DNA of 64,000 nucleotides from Chlamydoabsidia padenii (lineage: Eukaryota; Mucoromycota; Mucoromycetes; Mucorales; Cunninghamellaceae). The notes beneath the pieces were generated by a model, which saw only the letters and a list, made by a program, of their open reading frames with translations, was not told the DNA's origin and made no database searches. Each line of letters opens with the position of its first letter. Position 1 is the stretch's first letter. Positions 46,593-59,100 of this stretch are shown here, piece after piece. The translations under genes were made by a program, and so were the position numbers. The stretch covers positions 1 through 64,000 of the forward strand of contig JAIWND010000018.1 of assembly GCA_025330725.1 (NCBI GenBank). The letters run 5' to 3'.

Positions 46593-48390
46593 TTAAATAA
46601 GTCTTACTTTGGATGTTTTCTTCAAGTAATCCACGTCTTCCAAAGGAATCCCAGCTTCGGATGTCAAGATAACAGTGGGCGATACAGAAGTGTCCGAGGT
46701 CGAAGAGACACCAGAATCCAAGCGATGTTCTTGGTACCGTTGATGATGTCCTTGATGTTCTTGGCAAGTTTGTTGGTATTGTAAATGTTGTTGTTTTAAT
46801 TCATCAAAGGCATTATGGCTGAGTGTACCCTGGAAGCTGGCATCTTGACTACTGGCAAATGTCGAGAAATGGGTATCGTACATGCCATTACTGGGATTAG
46901 GTGTCGTGTTATTGGTCGTGTTATCCTTTCCACCTGATGAGGATATTTTCAATCCAAAGAAGGAAGGCTTCTTTTCAGTATTGGGACTAAATATATATAT
47001 ATATATATATATATAGAAGAGATGAGTTGAGGTTTTTGTTTCCTTTTTTTTTTATTTTTTTTTTTTTATTTTTTTTTTTTTTAGATCATGTTTGTACCTG
47101 AATAAAATCGCCCCTTCGACTGCCAGAGTGGTAAGTGCTGCTAACCAATTCCAGATGCCACTAAGGACAAGATTACCTGCTGTACTTGTCATGATTCTAT
47201 TACGTAGAACACCATACAATAATAAAAACGCCGCAAATAGTAAAAGACAAACACTGAGGATCATCACCACTGCACGGATCTAAAAAAAAAAAAAAAAAAA
47301 AAAAAGTGGATGAGTATAAACCTATAAAGAGATGACTCCGATTTTACCTTAAAAATCCCTGCCCTGATATTTGCACCACGAGGCCCGGTTGTCTGGAACT
47401 TGTCCAAATGACGATTCAAAATACGCACCAATCGCCAACCGGATAACATGACAGCACAAGCCAATGAGAAGCAATGATAAAACCAGAGGACATAGAGAAT
47501 TCGTACAAAGATCTCCGCGACATGGAGATTACGTTCGGCAAGGATACCTGATACCAACGCACAGACATTGTTGAGAATAAAAGGTGAAAAGAGGAAGGTC
47601 AGACCAATGACATCCACCGTTCGAGGTGATGGTAACCAACCACTAGAAATAGCCTTGTGACTCTATAACAATTTATCATTATTCATGATATAAAAGAATT
47701 GAAAAGGAGTGTGAATCAAAGCGTTAGTTATTGTTTTTAATCCCCGCAATAGGGATGGTATGTGTAACACTTACATCGGCCAAGGTCTGGGCAATGCCAA
47801 TCAAGTACAGGGCAAAACTACCATAGCCAAATTGCCATGCGAATTCAAACCTATTAAAAGAAGATATGTAAGTATCAAGTGATCAAATACATATGCATGT
47901 GTTTCACTTGCATAAAGGAACGAGCAATCCAATTTCCAGGTGATGTATCAGTGACCAATAGAACACTTGTCAAAAGTCGGACTATCAACGTAAAACAGAA
48001 ATAACAATCAATTTAATAATGGTGATCATCGTTTATCGATTTAATACTTACGAATATTAAAGAAGGTTAAGAAGAAGAGCATAGAATCAATCGGCATCGG
48101 CCGAAGACATCCTTTATTTGATCCCCAATCAAAGAGTCGATGTCCTTTTAATACCATTCGATCGAATAGAATCCCAATACCTAAACAAAACAAAAATCAA
48201 GTATATGAGTACGTGCTAACTTTTGCCGTTAAATCAATTTACCAATAATAGAGACAAAAGCAGAGATCCCAATCGTAATCATATAAATGATATAGGCACC
48301 TGTTTCTTCTTCACAACCATAGATCGTTATTCTCCAATCACAATGACAAACCCCATTCGAACAATGTTTCCACAAAGTTCTACTATCCAT
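46593..48390 (-). CDS. Orphan multi-span membrane protein
   Basis: Exons 48390-48243, 48180-48052, 47981-47912, 47850-47775, 47662-47348, 47279-47098 and 46986-46593 give 437 residues. A short Cys-rich N-terminus (CSNGVCHCDW, then YGCEEE) suggests an extracellular or lumenal disulfide cap. About seven hydrophobic helices follow (for example GAYIIYMITIGISAFVSIIG and VMILSVCLLLFAAFLLLYGV), then a hydrophilic 130-residue tail rich in Gln, His and Ser. The arrangement resembles a seven-helix receptor, but I cannot place it in a known family. Intron 3 uses a GC donor (AT|GCAAGT). A (TA)n repeat sits in intron 6 (46988-47013). Confidence 0.78.
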
Positions 48391-48669
48391 TATAGTGTGT
48401 ATATATATATATTAAAAAAAAAAAAAAAAAAGTAAAAGAAGAGAAAGAAAGGAGTAAAAAGGAAAAAAGTTAATTTTATACTCAAAAAGGGTTTCCATCA
48501 AAAACGAGACCAGTCCAAAAACTCCGCCCGAGGTTACACATCAGATAAATGAAATCCAAAGATATATGAGTAAAAGGTCTATTTGAATGATTTATTTGGT
48601 TAAATATATACAAAGGACAAGATAGTATCAAGTAAATGGATGAAGGGGAAGGAGGAGAGATGTCTATAG

Positions 48670-48729
48670 TTAATGCCTAGAGGTATCCATTTTATTCAGA
48701 ATGTCGTCCATGGACTGGTGTTGATGTCC

Positions 48730-48760
<31 letters not shown>

Positions 48761-51700
48761 AAATTCCGTTGTCGCGCTTCTTCTTGTCGGAATCGTCGCA
48801 ATTGATCTTTCTGAGCTTCGTGCTACGTTTTAAAAAAAAATATTAATATAAGAGTGAGATTGAATCTGTCAGATAAAAAAAAAAAAAAGGCTGCTAAAAA
48901 CAAACCTTACTTACATTGATGGCTAACCTTTCCCGCGCATGTATACCACTAGACACTTGTTGTTGATTCTATATTTCAATGTAAAAAAGTATACACATAT
49001 TAGTCAGCTACTACTTTTTTTTTCTTGCTTCTTTACCTTCAGGGGCTTCTTGGTTTTCGGTATAAATAGATTGGTCGATTTAGCGCCAGATGCACGGGTG
49101 GTTGCCGCACGGTACTCAGCAAGGGAGACATTGGAAGGGCGAGTCGGAATAGGAGTAGTAGTAGTAGTGGTGGTAGATGATGATGACGATGGCATCGGTG
49201 AAGGTTTCACTGGTGTGGGTGAGGATGCTTTCTTTTGTTTCTTGATCTGATGATGATCATCTTTTTCCTTGTCATCGTTAGTACCAGGGATCAAGATTGG
49301 ATTGGCCCTTTTACGTTCTTGTACTTGTTTTTGTTGCACGATTTGTTCGGCTTCATACAGATTACTGGGACGGTTGTCATTAGTTATTCGATGATCAAAG
49401 TAAGGGAATTGGCACTATAGTAAGCAAGTCAAGTAAGTTTCTTCATTCCAGTCATGTTCCCTTTTTTGTCAACTTACGTCTTTTAATAATCCTCTGTCTT
49501 TTGCATCGTCTACAAGTTTACCCCAGAATTCATCATGTTGCAATGATTTGGCGTGACCGAGGATAAAAAGGGATCGCTTGGCACGTGTTAACCCCACATT
49601 CATGCGTCGTATATCAGATAAGAACCCGATAGCCCCTCGATTTCCACCATTTGCACGGACACATGAGAAGATGATAATTTCTTTTTCTTGACCTTGGAAT
49701 CCATCCTAGATAAAATATAAAATATTCACATGTTAATGATTGTGTGAGTGGATCATATTCCCCCCCCTTTTTTTATACTTACCACCGTGTTGAAATCAAT
49801 AGTATTCAATATCTTGCTTCCAAAGCGTCGTTCAAACCTTGATTTCAATTGACTGACTTGTTGTTTATAAGGTGTAATGATACCAATTTTGTAAGCAAAC
49901 TATCATATAAGGAGAGAAAGACAAGTTAGTAACAAGTAAAAAGAAGGAGGGGGTGAGGATTATGTTAGTTACTTACTTTGATACCCGGGAAGAATTTTCC
50001 CAGTTTATCCACCAGAGTCACCGCCGCATCAGCTTCATTCGTGTTAAAAAGGGATGCGCCGAAACCCTGTCGTTCTTGTCCATCCTTTACATTAAAAAAG
50101 ACATAAGGAGGAAAGTCGGGATTCTTGTGCCATGCAGCCGCCGTCTTTTCTTCCATTTTGGGTCCATCCAGTAACCTTGATTGATAAAAGAGAGCACTAG
50201 GGAAGGAACTGATTTGAGGATGCATACGATATTGAATACTATATTTAAAAGAAAAGGAGTTACTATGCATGTCATTCGTTCTATTTTGTTTTCTTTTTCT
50301 TTTTTACCTTAAGAGATACACATTATCAGGAGCATTCTTTTCCAACCGCACAAACAAACTTTGTTGATAGCTATATTTGCTGGCAACCAAAGATATCACA
50401 GTAGGAGGTAACTGGTTTGGATCTACATAAAAATAAAAAAGGGCTGAGTAATCCTAATCCCCCTATTTTTTCTTCTTATTTTTCTATAACTTACCTCCAA
50501 CAAGAATACACCTTTTACAGTCATATTTCAAAGGAATCAAGGAGCTAACTTCCACCGCTTGAGCCGCTTCATCCACAATCACCGTATCAAATACCAACCC
50601 CATTTCAGACAATAGGCCATGCCCACTACCACTGAGAGTAGCACATACCACATCACATTCTGCAATGACTTTTTGTCGTGCCCTGATCCTTGAAGCATCC
50701 ATGTCTTTAGAGTAATCCCGTTGATCTTCATTGATATCCTTGAGCACCATACGTTGTCGATCACGTTGTTGGAAGAGTTGCTTTTGTCGGTCCCTTAATT
50801 CTGTAGTTTTTCGTAGATCCTTGGTTCCCGCTAGGTCACGCGCCACTTGTTCAATATCCAATTGGAGTTTCTTCATTGTTTCATGGTGCTTGTCACGACG
50901 AGCAGCAAAGTTATTGCCCCGAGTATTGTCCGCCATCGTTGGTGCCAATTCTTGTTCGATCAATCGATCTAGTACCAGGTCCTTGACACTTGCGTTCACA
51001 GAGTCCACCACGCCGATCCGTACCACCTTGGGTTTCACCAGTCCGTCCGACGTTACAATTCCATCTTTTAATCGCTTGGCAATTTCATCTACCGCTGCGT
51101 TACTGGGAGCACAGACAAGGACTTTACCGCCACCGCCGTTGAGTTTCTTTGTTTGGCTGTACTTCTGTTCATCCAGTAGAGTCACAATGAGACCAACAAT
51201 CGTTTTGGTTTTACCGGTTCCTGGAGGTCTAAATGTTATAAACCATATATACATGAGTTGCATTCTTTTCATTGTCGTTGTTTCACTTACCCTTGAATCA
51301 ATGTAAACCCTTTCTTCTTTTTCAGTGCACCAACAATAGCTTCGGCTTGAGGCTGATTGACACCATAAGTACGAATACAATCCTTGATAGCTTGAGGAGG
51401 TAAATGTGGCATGGGTGTAGGATGAGGATGTAAAATGTCATTGGCCAATTCATAGTATTGTAAACCTTGTAAAGCAGAGTATTCACGTTGGACTGTTGAT
51501 AAACTAGAAAGAAGAAGAAGAGTCAAAATGCCATGATGGGAACTTTTTTTTTCTTTTTTCTTTTTTTACCTTGTGATTTTTAAACACCGCCATACAGATT
51601 TTGGAGACAAAGAATTGAGAAGATCAATGCGATCAGGTGTAAAATAACATCGTATGGTGATATCCCCCAAATTCCGCCGTTGCGAGATCGCCATGACTTT

Positions 51701-54700
51701 ACCCAAGAAAGCTTTGCCATGCCATTTTGTTTCGACTTGTGTAGGATTGCCTTGACCAGTAAAGAATTCGGGACCAAAGTGATTTGCCAGACAGACCAAA
51801 TCATCTGCCACCAACGAGCTTGTATTGACAGCCAAAGGAATATGGAAGGTGATATCGACAAAATCATTCACATGGCACCGAGACACCATCATGAAGCGAT
51901 CCAGTACATCGGAATTACTGAGCATTTCCTTGGCGCGCACCAGTTGAGACCAGACTTCCAATAACAAGAGAGGTTCAAACACCTTGAAGTAATCTTCAAA
52001 ACTGCCTTGGTAAGTATCTTGTACATGGTTAAAGGTATCTCGTGATGTTTGTGGTGGTGTATCAGCAGTCGTGTTTTCCAAGGACCAGCATAGGATTGAC
52101 TTGTAGAGACGGTCGATATCAGGCATCATTTTCATTCGTCGTTCCTTTTCCGCCCGTCGTATGTTAGACCGTCGTTGCACCAAGGCGTGTGTAGTTCCAC
52201 CAGGTACATCAATGAGTTTAATAGATCGCCTAGGTTGTTCAGTGTCGAATAACGCTTGTAAACTGATAGAGGTAGGTTGTTGTTCTTGTTGATGGATCAT
52301 CATGTTGCCCACCCGTTCAGGTTGTTGCCGAGAATCTTGTTTTACGTCAAGATCATTCACCAGTCCCAGTAATCCCGATTCATCGTCATCGTCGTCATCA
52401 TCATCGTCATCATCATCATCGTCGTCGTCGTCGTCAGAAGGAAGCCCACGTTGCCTTCGTTCCATTGCAATAGCTGAAGGTGATTTCGCCGTTTCACCCA
52501 ATCGTCGCTCGGCTTTAGATGCTTCCCGAAGCTGCTGGACTTTGGAGTATCCCATGGTTGGTTGTTTCAATCGTCGCCCTGTTGATGTCACTGCATAAGT
52601 ATTTGATTTCACCGCTTGAGGGAAGACACGTGAAGCGGGTTTGGTGGCCAAAGTCGAGAGTGGAGTTGCTGCTGCTGCTGCTGCTGTACTTGTCGCTCCA
52701 TGGGGTATATTATGAGGCTGGATATCATCTGATTTCGTTTTTGTTGAGAAGGACGTTTTTGTTGGTGTATCTGCTGGTTTTGATGGTGGTACCGGTGCCG
52801 CCTGTACTTCAATGTCATCATCATCATCAGCAAAGAAAGCATCGACGTCAATCGGTTCAATAGGTACTGATTCCTTCTTTTTGGTTGGTGATTCAGTATT
52901 ATTGCCAAAGAAGGTAGTGATCTTACTATTAGGACGATAACCATGGCGTGTCCTTGTTGCTGCAGTCGATTCAGGAGACATTGGTGTGATTTTACTGAAT
53001 GATTCACTGAGTGTTGATTGTCGTGGTCGAATGCTGCTGCTTCTGCTGATTGATGTAGGTAAATCAGTAGATGATGATGGCGATGAGTCAATGACAATGG
53101 ATTGCTGTTGCTGTGGTGCTGGTGGTGGTGATAGTGGCGGTGTTTCAATGGCAGTGATAGTGGATCGATCATTAGCAGGAATCGTTTGCCATTCCATAAG
53201 TTCATCATCACTATCATCCAAGAAGATCACATTGGCAGGTTCGTGGGCACTGAGAGCAAAAAAAATTTGTTCCTTTTCCTCCGGTTCCATACGTGTTGCA
53301 TTCAGATTAGTAGCTGCCGACATTAACCGATCATAAGCATCTAGGGAGATTTTGATTGTCATCTTCTGCAGTTCCCGCAAAACCATATCCAGTAACGGGA
53401 TCAAGCGTACTAACACTGACCTCCTGGTTACATAAATCCAATTAGACAGTCCATCCACCGAAGAGATCACCGTATCCACATCCAACGAGTCATTCGATAC
53501 CACCTTTTGAAACAAAGACCGGCACCCAATCATCTGTTTAGCGATTTCCATCCAAGGCATCACCCGATCGAGGATTTCCTTTGGTTTGTACTTTAACGCC
53601 CATTGTAAACTGCTGTTGAAAACCATGCTGAGGACTTGCCACGTCGTGTTCCAAAAGGTCTTTATGATTTCTTGATCCCGTTCATTATCGTCCGACATTG
53701 CAATCACCACTCGTAAAAGATAGCCATCCTCTGGATCCACCAAAAAATGACATATCCGAGTCAACACTTGACCAAGAGCCGTTACCACCCCGTACGTTTC
53801 GATTCGAGCATTTGATAATTCCATATGATCCTTCAGTACATTGGACATAGCCTCGATGGTCGCTTGAGGCTGTTGTTCCAGTAAGAGATCCAATGGTGCA
53901 TTGACTACTTGTGAAAGATCTATTGTTGTTGTTGATGTCGATGGAGGTGATGTCATACATTGGATCATAACCTGTCGAATCATTGGATCTGAAGAAGCCA
54001 ACATGGCTATCAAAGGAGTTGGTGGTTCAGATATAATAGATTGTCGCACCAGCCAAGTTAAACTAGCTTGATGGGATAACGCCGCCGAGACCAAGTTCCG
54101 TATCTTTTGCATCCGATCATACAGAGGAGTCAACCCAGCATTGGCAGAGGCTTGATGCATATCGTGGGCTGATACCAGAGGTGCATAGGCCGAGAGCAAA
54201 GCAGGTAAAAGAGTGGCCAGTTCCGAAGCAGGACGGGTTTGAAGATAGGTCCAAAGAGATTGATAAGATGATGATGATGATGCCGCCATGTCTTGTTGAG
54301 CCATTGTCACCTGTGATCGTGCCAGAGTAATAAAAGTATCCCGCAATGCCCTTGTGTCCCGACAAAATAGATCTGTCACGATTTTGATCGCGTCCACCGT
54401 GACTGAAGATAAAGACGCCGGAAGATCATCGTTGGTTAAAGCAAAAGGTAACCAGTCTGGAGCATATGTGTTGAGTTTATCGATGGGTATGCCTACATTT
54501 TGATCCAAACGATCCTGGACGACTCGAAACGCCACTTTTGCTGCACATGCCCGGAAGATCAATGACCATGACTTGATTTGGAAGTAGCCCAACAAAGTAT
54601 CCAGCACCTTTTCCGTCATGTCATCCACCACTTGAGTAAGACCCCGCAATGAGTACCAAAAGGCATAAATCCAGCTGATCATATCGTGGACCCTGTGCAC

Positions 54701-55935
54701 CAGTTTATCTTGAGGATACGCCCGACCGTCGCGCATCAAGATGGCATTATTATTGTTATTCGAATCACGCTGAGCAATCTTGGTGGCATTACGAAAACCA
54801 GGATGCACCGAGATTTGTTTGAGGATAGAGTAGAATGTCGCACTGTCAGTTGTTGTTGCCCAAAACTTGCCTTGTAACCTGGTCCAAAGTAATTCCATGG
54901 TTTTAAGAATACCAGGAAGACAAGTGTGTGATGATACAGTATCAAGTTGTCGCTGTAAGAGTGTCAGCATATCCACACCGTCCACCAGAGTTTCCAACCC
55001 CTCCGTCGAAAGTAATTCGATGATTTGTCGCAGTGCTTTCCACATATCCGCCTTTTCTTGACTTGTCGGAATCGTGAATGTATTGCTGTCCTTGTCGCTG
55101 TATTTTTGCCATACCAAATCAAAGGATCCTTCTTTGCCTTGACTAAAGTAAGTCAATGGAATTTGTGCTACTTTGATCAAACCGTCCATATTGCGATCCG
55201 AATCACCGTCTTCAGTGGTAAATTTGTTGAGAAGTTTGAGTGCCCAGAGTCGTACGAGTCGATGGTGATGGAAGGCCAAGAGTGCTATACCTGGGTTGTA
55301 TTCAAGAGTAGGATACCGTCGAATGGTTTGAATGTGGTCAAAGAGTGCACAGAGTGACGTGTCGGTTTCTAGAAGGTAGTAAGGGAAGCACACTAGTTCT
55401 GTAATGGCGCACGATTGTCGTTCTGTCACTTCGCTAATGGATGATACGACTAGGCTTGATTTTATGCGTGACAGATCAAACTGTTCCAAAATGTCAAAAA
55501 AGTGATTGACATTTTCCAAAGAGAAGTGACCAAGGTAACTAGATCAATTAAAGAAGAGATAGATAGATGAGTATGAATATTAATACTAGGGATATTTTCT
55601 ATTTGAAAGTACCTTTTCCGCATGTCATTCTTTGTGGCATAGTAAGCTTGAATACAGTGAGGACATTTTTGTAAGAGACCATCGAGTTTGAGTTTGTATT
55701 GAGTAATGTGATCATGTGCAGGTAAAGAGAAGAGCCAGAGCGATTCACGAGCCAAGATCAAGGTTTGAGTCGTACACCACCAATGATCCGTTGTAGGCGA
55801 TAAAAGATATTCCAATACAGCGTTATAAAAGTTTGTTTCTAGATCGGGATCATGAGCGCCTTGTTGTCGTTGATTCAAAAGTGTCAGTGCCGTATTCAAC
55901 TGTCCAGTAGTAGCCGCAGTCGTGGAAGAGCTCAT
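48670..55935 (-). CDS. SEN1: Sen1/senataxin RNA-DNA helicase
   Basis: Eleven exons (55935-55613, 55538-51570, 51503-51291, 51228-50495, 50422-50308, 50238-49977, 49899-49783, 49705-49478, 49414-49037, 48968-48915, 48822-48670) give 2,181 residues, close to yeast Sen1. The long helical N-terminal scaffold is encoded by one 3,969-base exon. The superfamily 1B helicase core starts about residue 1400, with Walker A GPPGTGKT at 1502-1509, VDEAAQAVE as motif II, DPNQLPPTV, SIQYRMHP, DGFQGQEKEII and VGLTRAK as later motifs. Sen1 ends noncoding RNA transcription and resolves R-loops in the nucleus. Odd features are a run of about 20 Asp near residue 1145 and a C-terminal poly-Gln tract. A TCGGGATTTAAAA motif lies 185 bases upstream. 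Confidence 0.96.
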
Positions 55936-56175
55936 CACCTATTATAAAATGAGTGTATATAACAGAGATGAGATTTAATGGATGTAGATTTATAAATAGA
56001 TAGTATAGATATAACACAAGAAAGAATCAACGATTCATTCACACAAAGGATTGCAAATGAGCACAAAGGAGCGAAAAATTAAAAACACACACGAGTTTTT
56101 TTTTTGAATGCCAAATCGGTCGGGATTTAAAAAATATACAACAAGGCCAGCGCATTTTTATTAACAAGATCAATA

Positions 56176-59100
56176 TTAGGATTGGTTTTCAACTATAGCT
56201 AATTTTCTAAATTGTTCTAATACCGAGTACATGGAGTTCTTGTTTTGTTGCTTGTTCTTTTTCAGCATTCGTCGTGTTTCTGTTTCTGATTTGGTAGTGG
56301 TGGTTGTGGCCGCGGGTGGTTCTGCTGCTTGAATCGATTGCATCAGGTCAGTGTTGGTCATCTTGGGTTGTTGTTGTTGATGATGTTCATGTTGTTGACG
56401 GTCTATCAAGGTCATATATACCATATGTCGATGTGCATGAGATTGTCTTAGTTTCAACATGACACGGACCCGATCAAATAAGCAGAATCGAATAGGATGA
56501 GGTAGATCGGCCGAGTGGACTGATATTTCGGTAGGTGGTTGAGCTTCCAAAGTGCAATTGGGTATATATTTTTCGTCATCTAGTTTTGTAAAAGCCATGA
56601 GACCTTTTTTCTTTTCGTATGCCAAGAACTTACCTTGATTAGTTTTCCCAGTTAATAGAGATAACGGTATAATAGTTTGGCCAGTTTTGTCCATTAAAAA
56701 GACCGGCCCTTTTAATCCAAGACTAGGTGTTACAAAATAAAAGAGGGCGCATGAATGTCAACCACCCCCACCTATTTCATTATCTACTTACCGTGGTACA
56801 AAGACATAGAATCCATTTGATCGTACTTCAGAAATGATCCCATCTTCCACCAAGGGAGATTCAACAGACTATCAAGAGTATTATTGTGGTCAGTATCATT
56901 CAAGTGTGTGCCCTATATTCATTACCTGTTGTAAGACATAGAGTGATTGGAATAATTCGGTAGAATCCTATGCAAAACAAAACAAAAGTCCAATCATTCT
57001 TGGTCATCATGTGCATGCTTTTTTTTTTTTTTTTATGTTATACTTTACCCTTTGTGCCAGTTTGGATTCTCTTGATTTCAAGTTGAGGTTATCACATATT
57101 TCTGCCACTTTGCTATCTTCAAAGATGGATGATGGACCGTTCAATTCTTGTTTTTGTTCCAATGCCGTTTTATCCATCATACACGTCAATAGTTGTCGGT
57201 GAGCTACCACATCGGCGTATCTTCGAATAGGTGACTAGGAGAGTAAACATATAAACAATCAGACTGGTCAAATGTCATTAACGTGGTTCCTTACCGTAAA
57301 GTGAGTATAAAAGTCCAAAGCAAGACCATAGTGATAATATTGATCTACAGAATAATGACCAGATGATATATACCTAATGATAATAATAAAAAATAAAAAT
57401 AAAAATAAAATCTTATTAGTTTCATGCAAATCTCCTCCCCCTCTTTCGTTTTACCCCCCAACTTACCCAGCTTCATTCATGGCATAAGTGGCCATTGTCT
57501 TGATTAATCGCACCATTTCAACATCACCTGGACTATTCTTCACAATATGTTCCAAGGATTGAGCCAAAGATCGATTAGACCTAAAGTCAATAGAGAATCC
57601 CTACATAGAGAGAGTCAATCACATAATAATAAACATATTCATTTTGAACTTACCCGACTTTCTGCGGCTTGAATCAGGGATCGGAATTGATGTTTTGTAG
57701 GTGAAGGATGACGACGTAATAAGGCAGCGTTTTTGAATCCATCATAAACCTTTTTCCCAACCGATGCATTAGCAAGAATCATCGCTTCGGCTACCAACCC
57801 ATGAATTTCCATAGCATCCTTGGGTATTATGTCGGTGATCTGGTGATTATCCGCCATCTTGAATTTTACTTCGGTGCTTTCAAGTTCTAGTGCCCCTTTT
57901 TGTAAGCGTCGTTCCTAAAATGGAAAAGGTCAAAGTCATGTTTCATAAAGAAGAAAGAGATTGATTACCTTGATCACACGTAGGATTTCAGCCAATTTCT
58001 TGACATTGGGCGCCAATTTCTTGCAAAGAGTCGGGTCTAATATGTGTTAAGGTGATTAGTGAGTGGTAAAGACAGGTAGTGGATTTGTTTCAATTGTTCT
58101 TACCCAACCCTGTAGCAATAGCCTTGCCATCCAATAATTGTTGTGCCTGTTCATATTCCATTTCACAGCTGGATCGAATGACGGATCGACCAAACCATGT
58201 ATCCTTGATATTGTAGTCTTTGTCAATTGTCCACAAAACTGATACTAATATATATACAATAAACATGGTGAATTAAAATTCATAACATATTCATTCAAAA
58301 AGTGTGTGTGTAACTATTACTTACCAGCATATCGATCTACATTATGTCGGAGGGAACACACCCTTTCGCTAAGGACAGAGGGAAGCATATCGAATCTACG
58401 ATCAGCAAGATAGACAGTCGTAGCTCTATTGCAAATAGATGTTTTTTCAAAAAAGAGAGAGTAAGATCATTATGTTTGACACTTTTTTTGTTGTTGTTGT
58501 TGTTGTTGGAGAGATTACCTTGCCCTAGCTTCAAGATCTGTTAGAGAGTTTTCTTTGACAAAGAAACTGACATCGGCAATATGTACCCCCAATTCCACCA
58601 GACCATTGTTCAATTCACGGACAGATAAAGCATCTATAAAACAAGAAGAGACATAGTTAGCATAATCGATACTATGATAAAGTGTAGCTTTACCATCAAT
58701 ATCTTGACAGTTTGGAGGATCAATACTACAATAAAGAAGAAGATTGGATTAACACAAGAAGGTACACTAATGATGATAATTACCTGAATAGTGTCAAAGA
58801 GCGTAAATCTTTGCGGCATTCCAGTTGATCCAGGGATGGTTTCCAGGGTTGTTCGATGGTATCCACGGGCATTTCTTTCAAAGAAGCTTCACTAAACCCT
58901 TGAGATGCTTGAGAGACCGATATACCATGTTCCACGAGAATAGCAGATATCTCGGAATCCAATTGATGAATAGGACCTAATCATTTGTCCCCATTAGATA
59001 ACGATTGATTAGATGATGCTAAATTTCATTCTTACCTAAGGATCGCACATAATGGCCATTTGGATATTGAGATGAGACTGGCCTATGAGATGGAAAAAAA

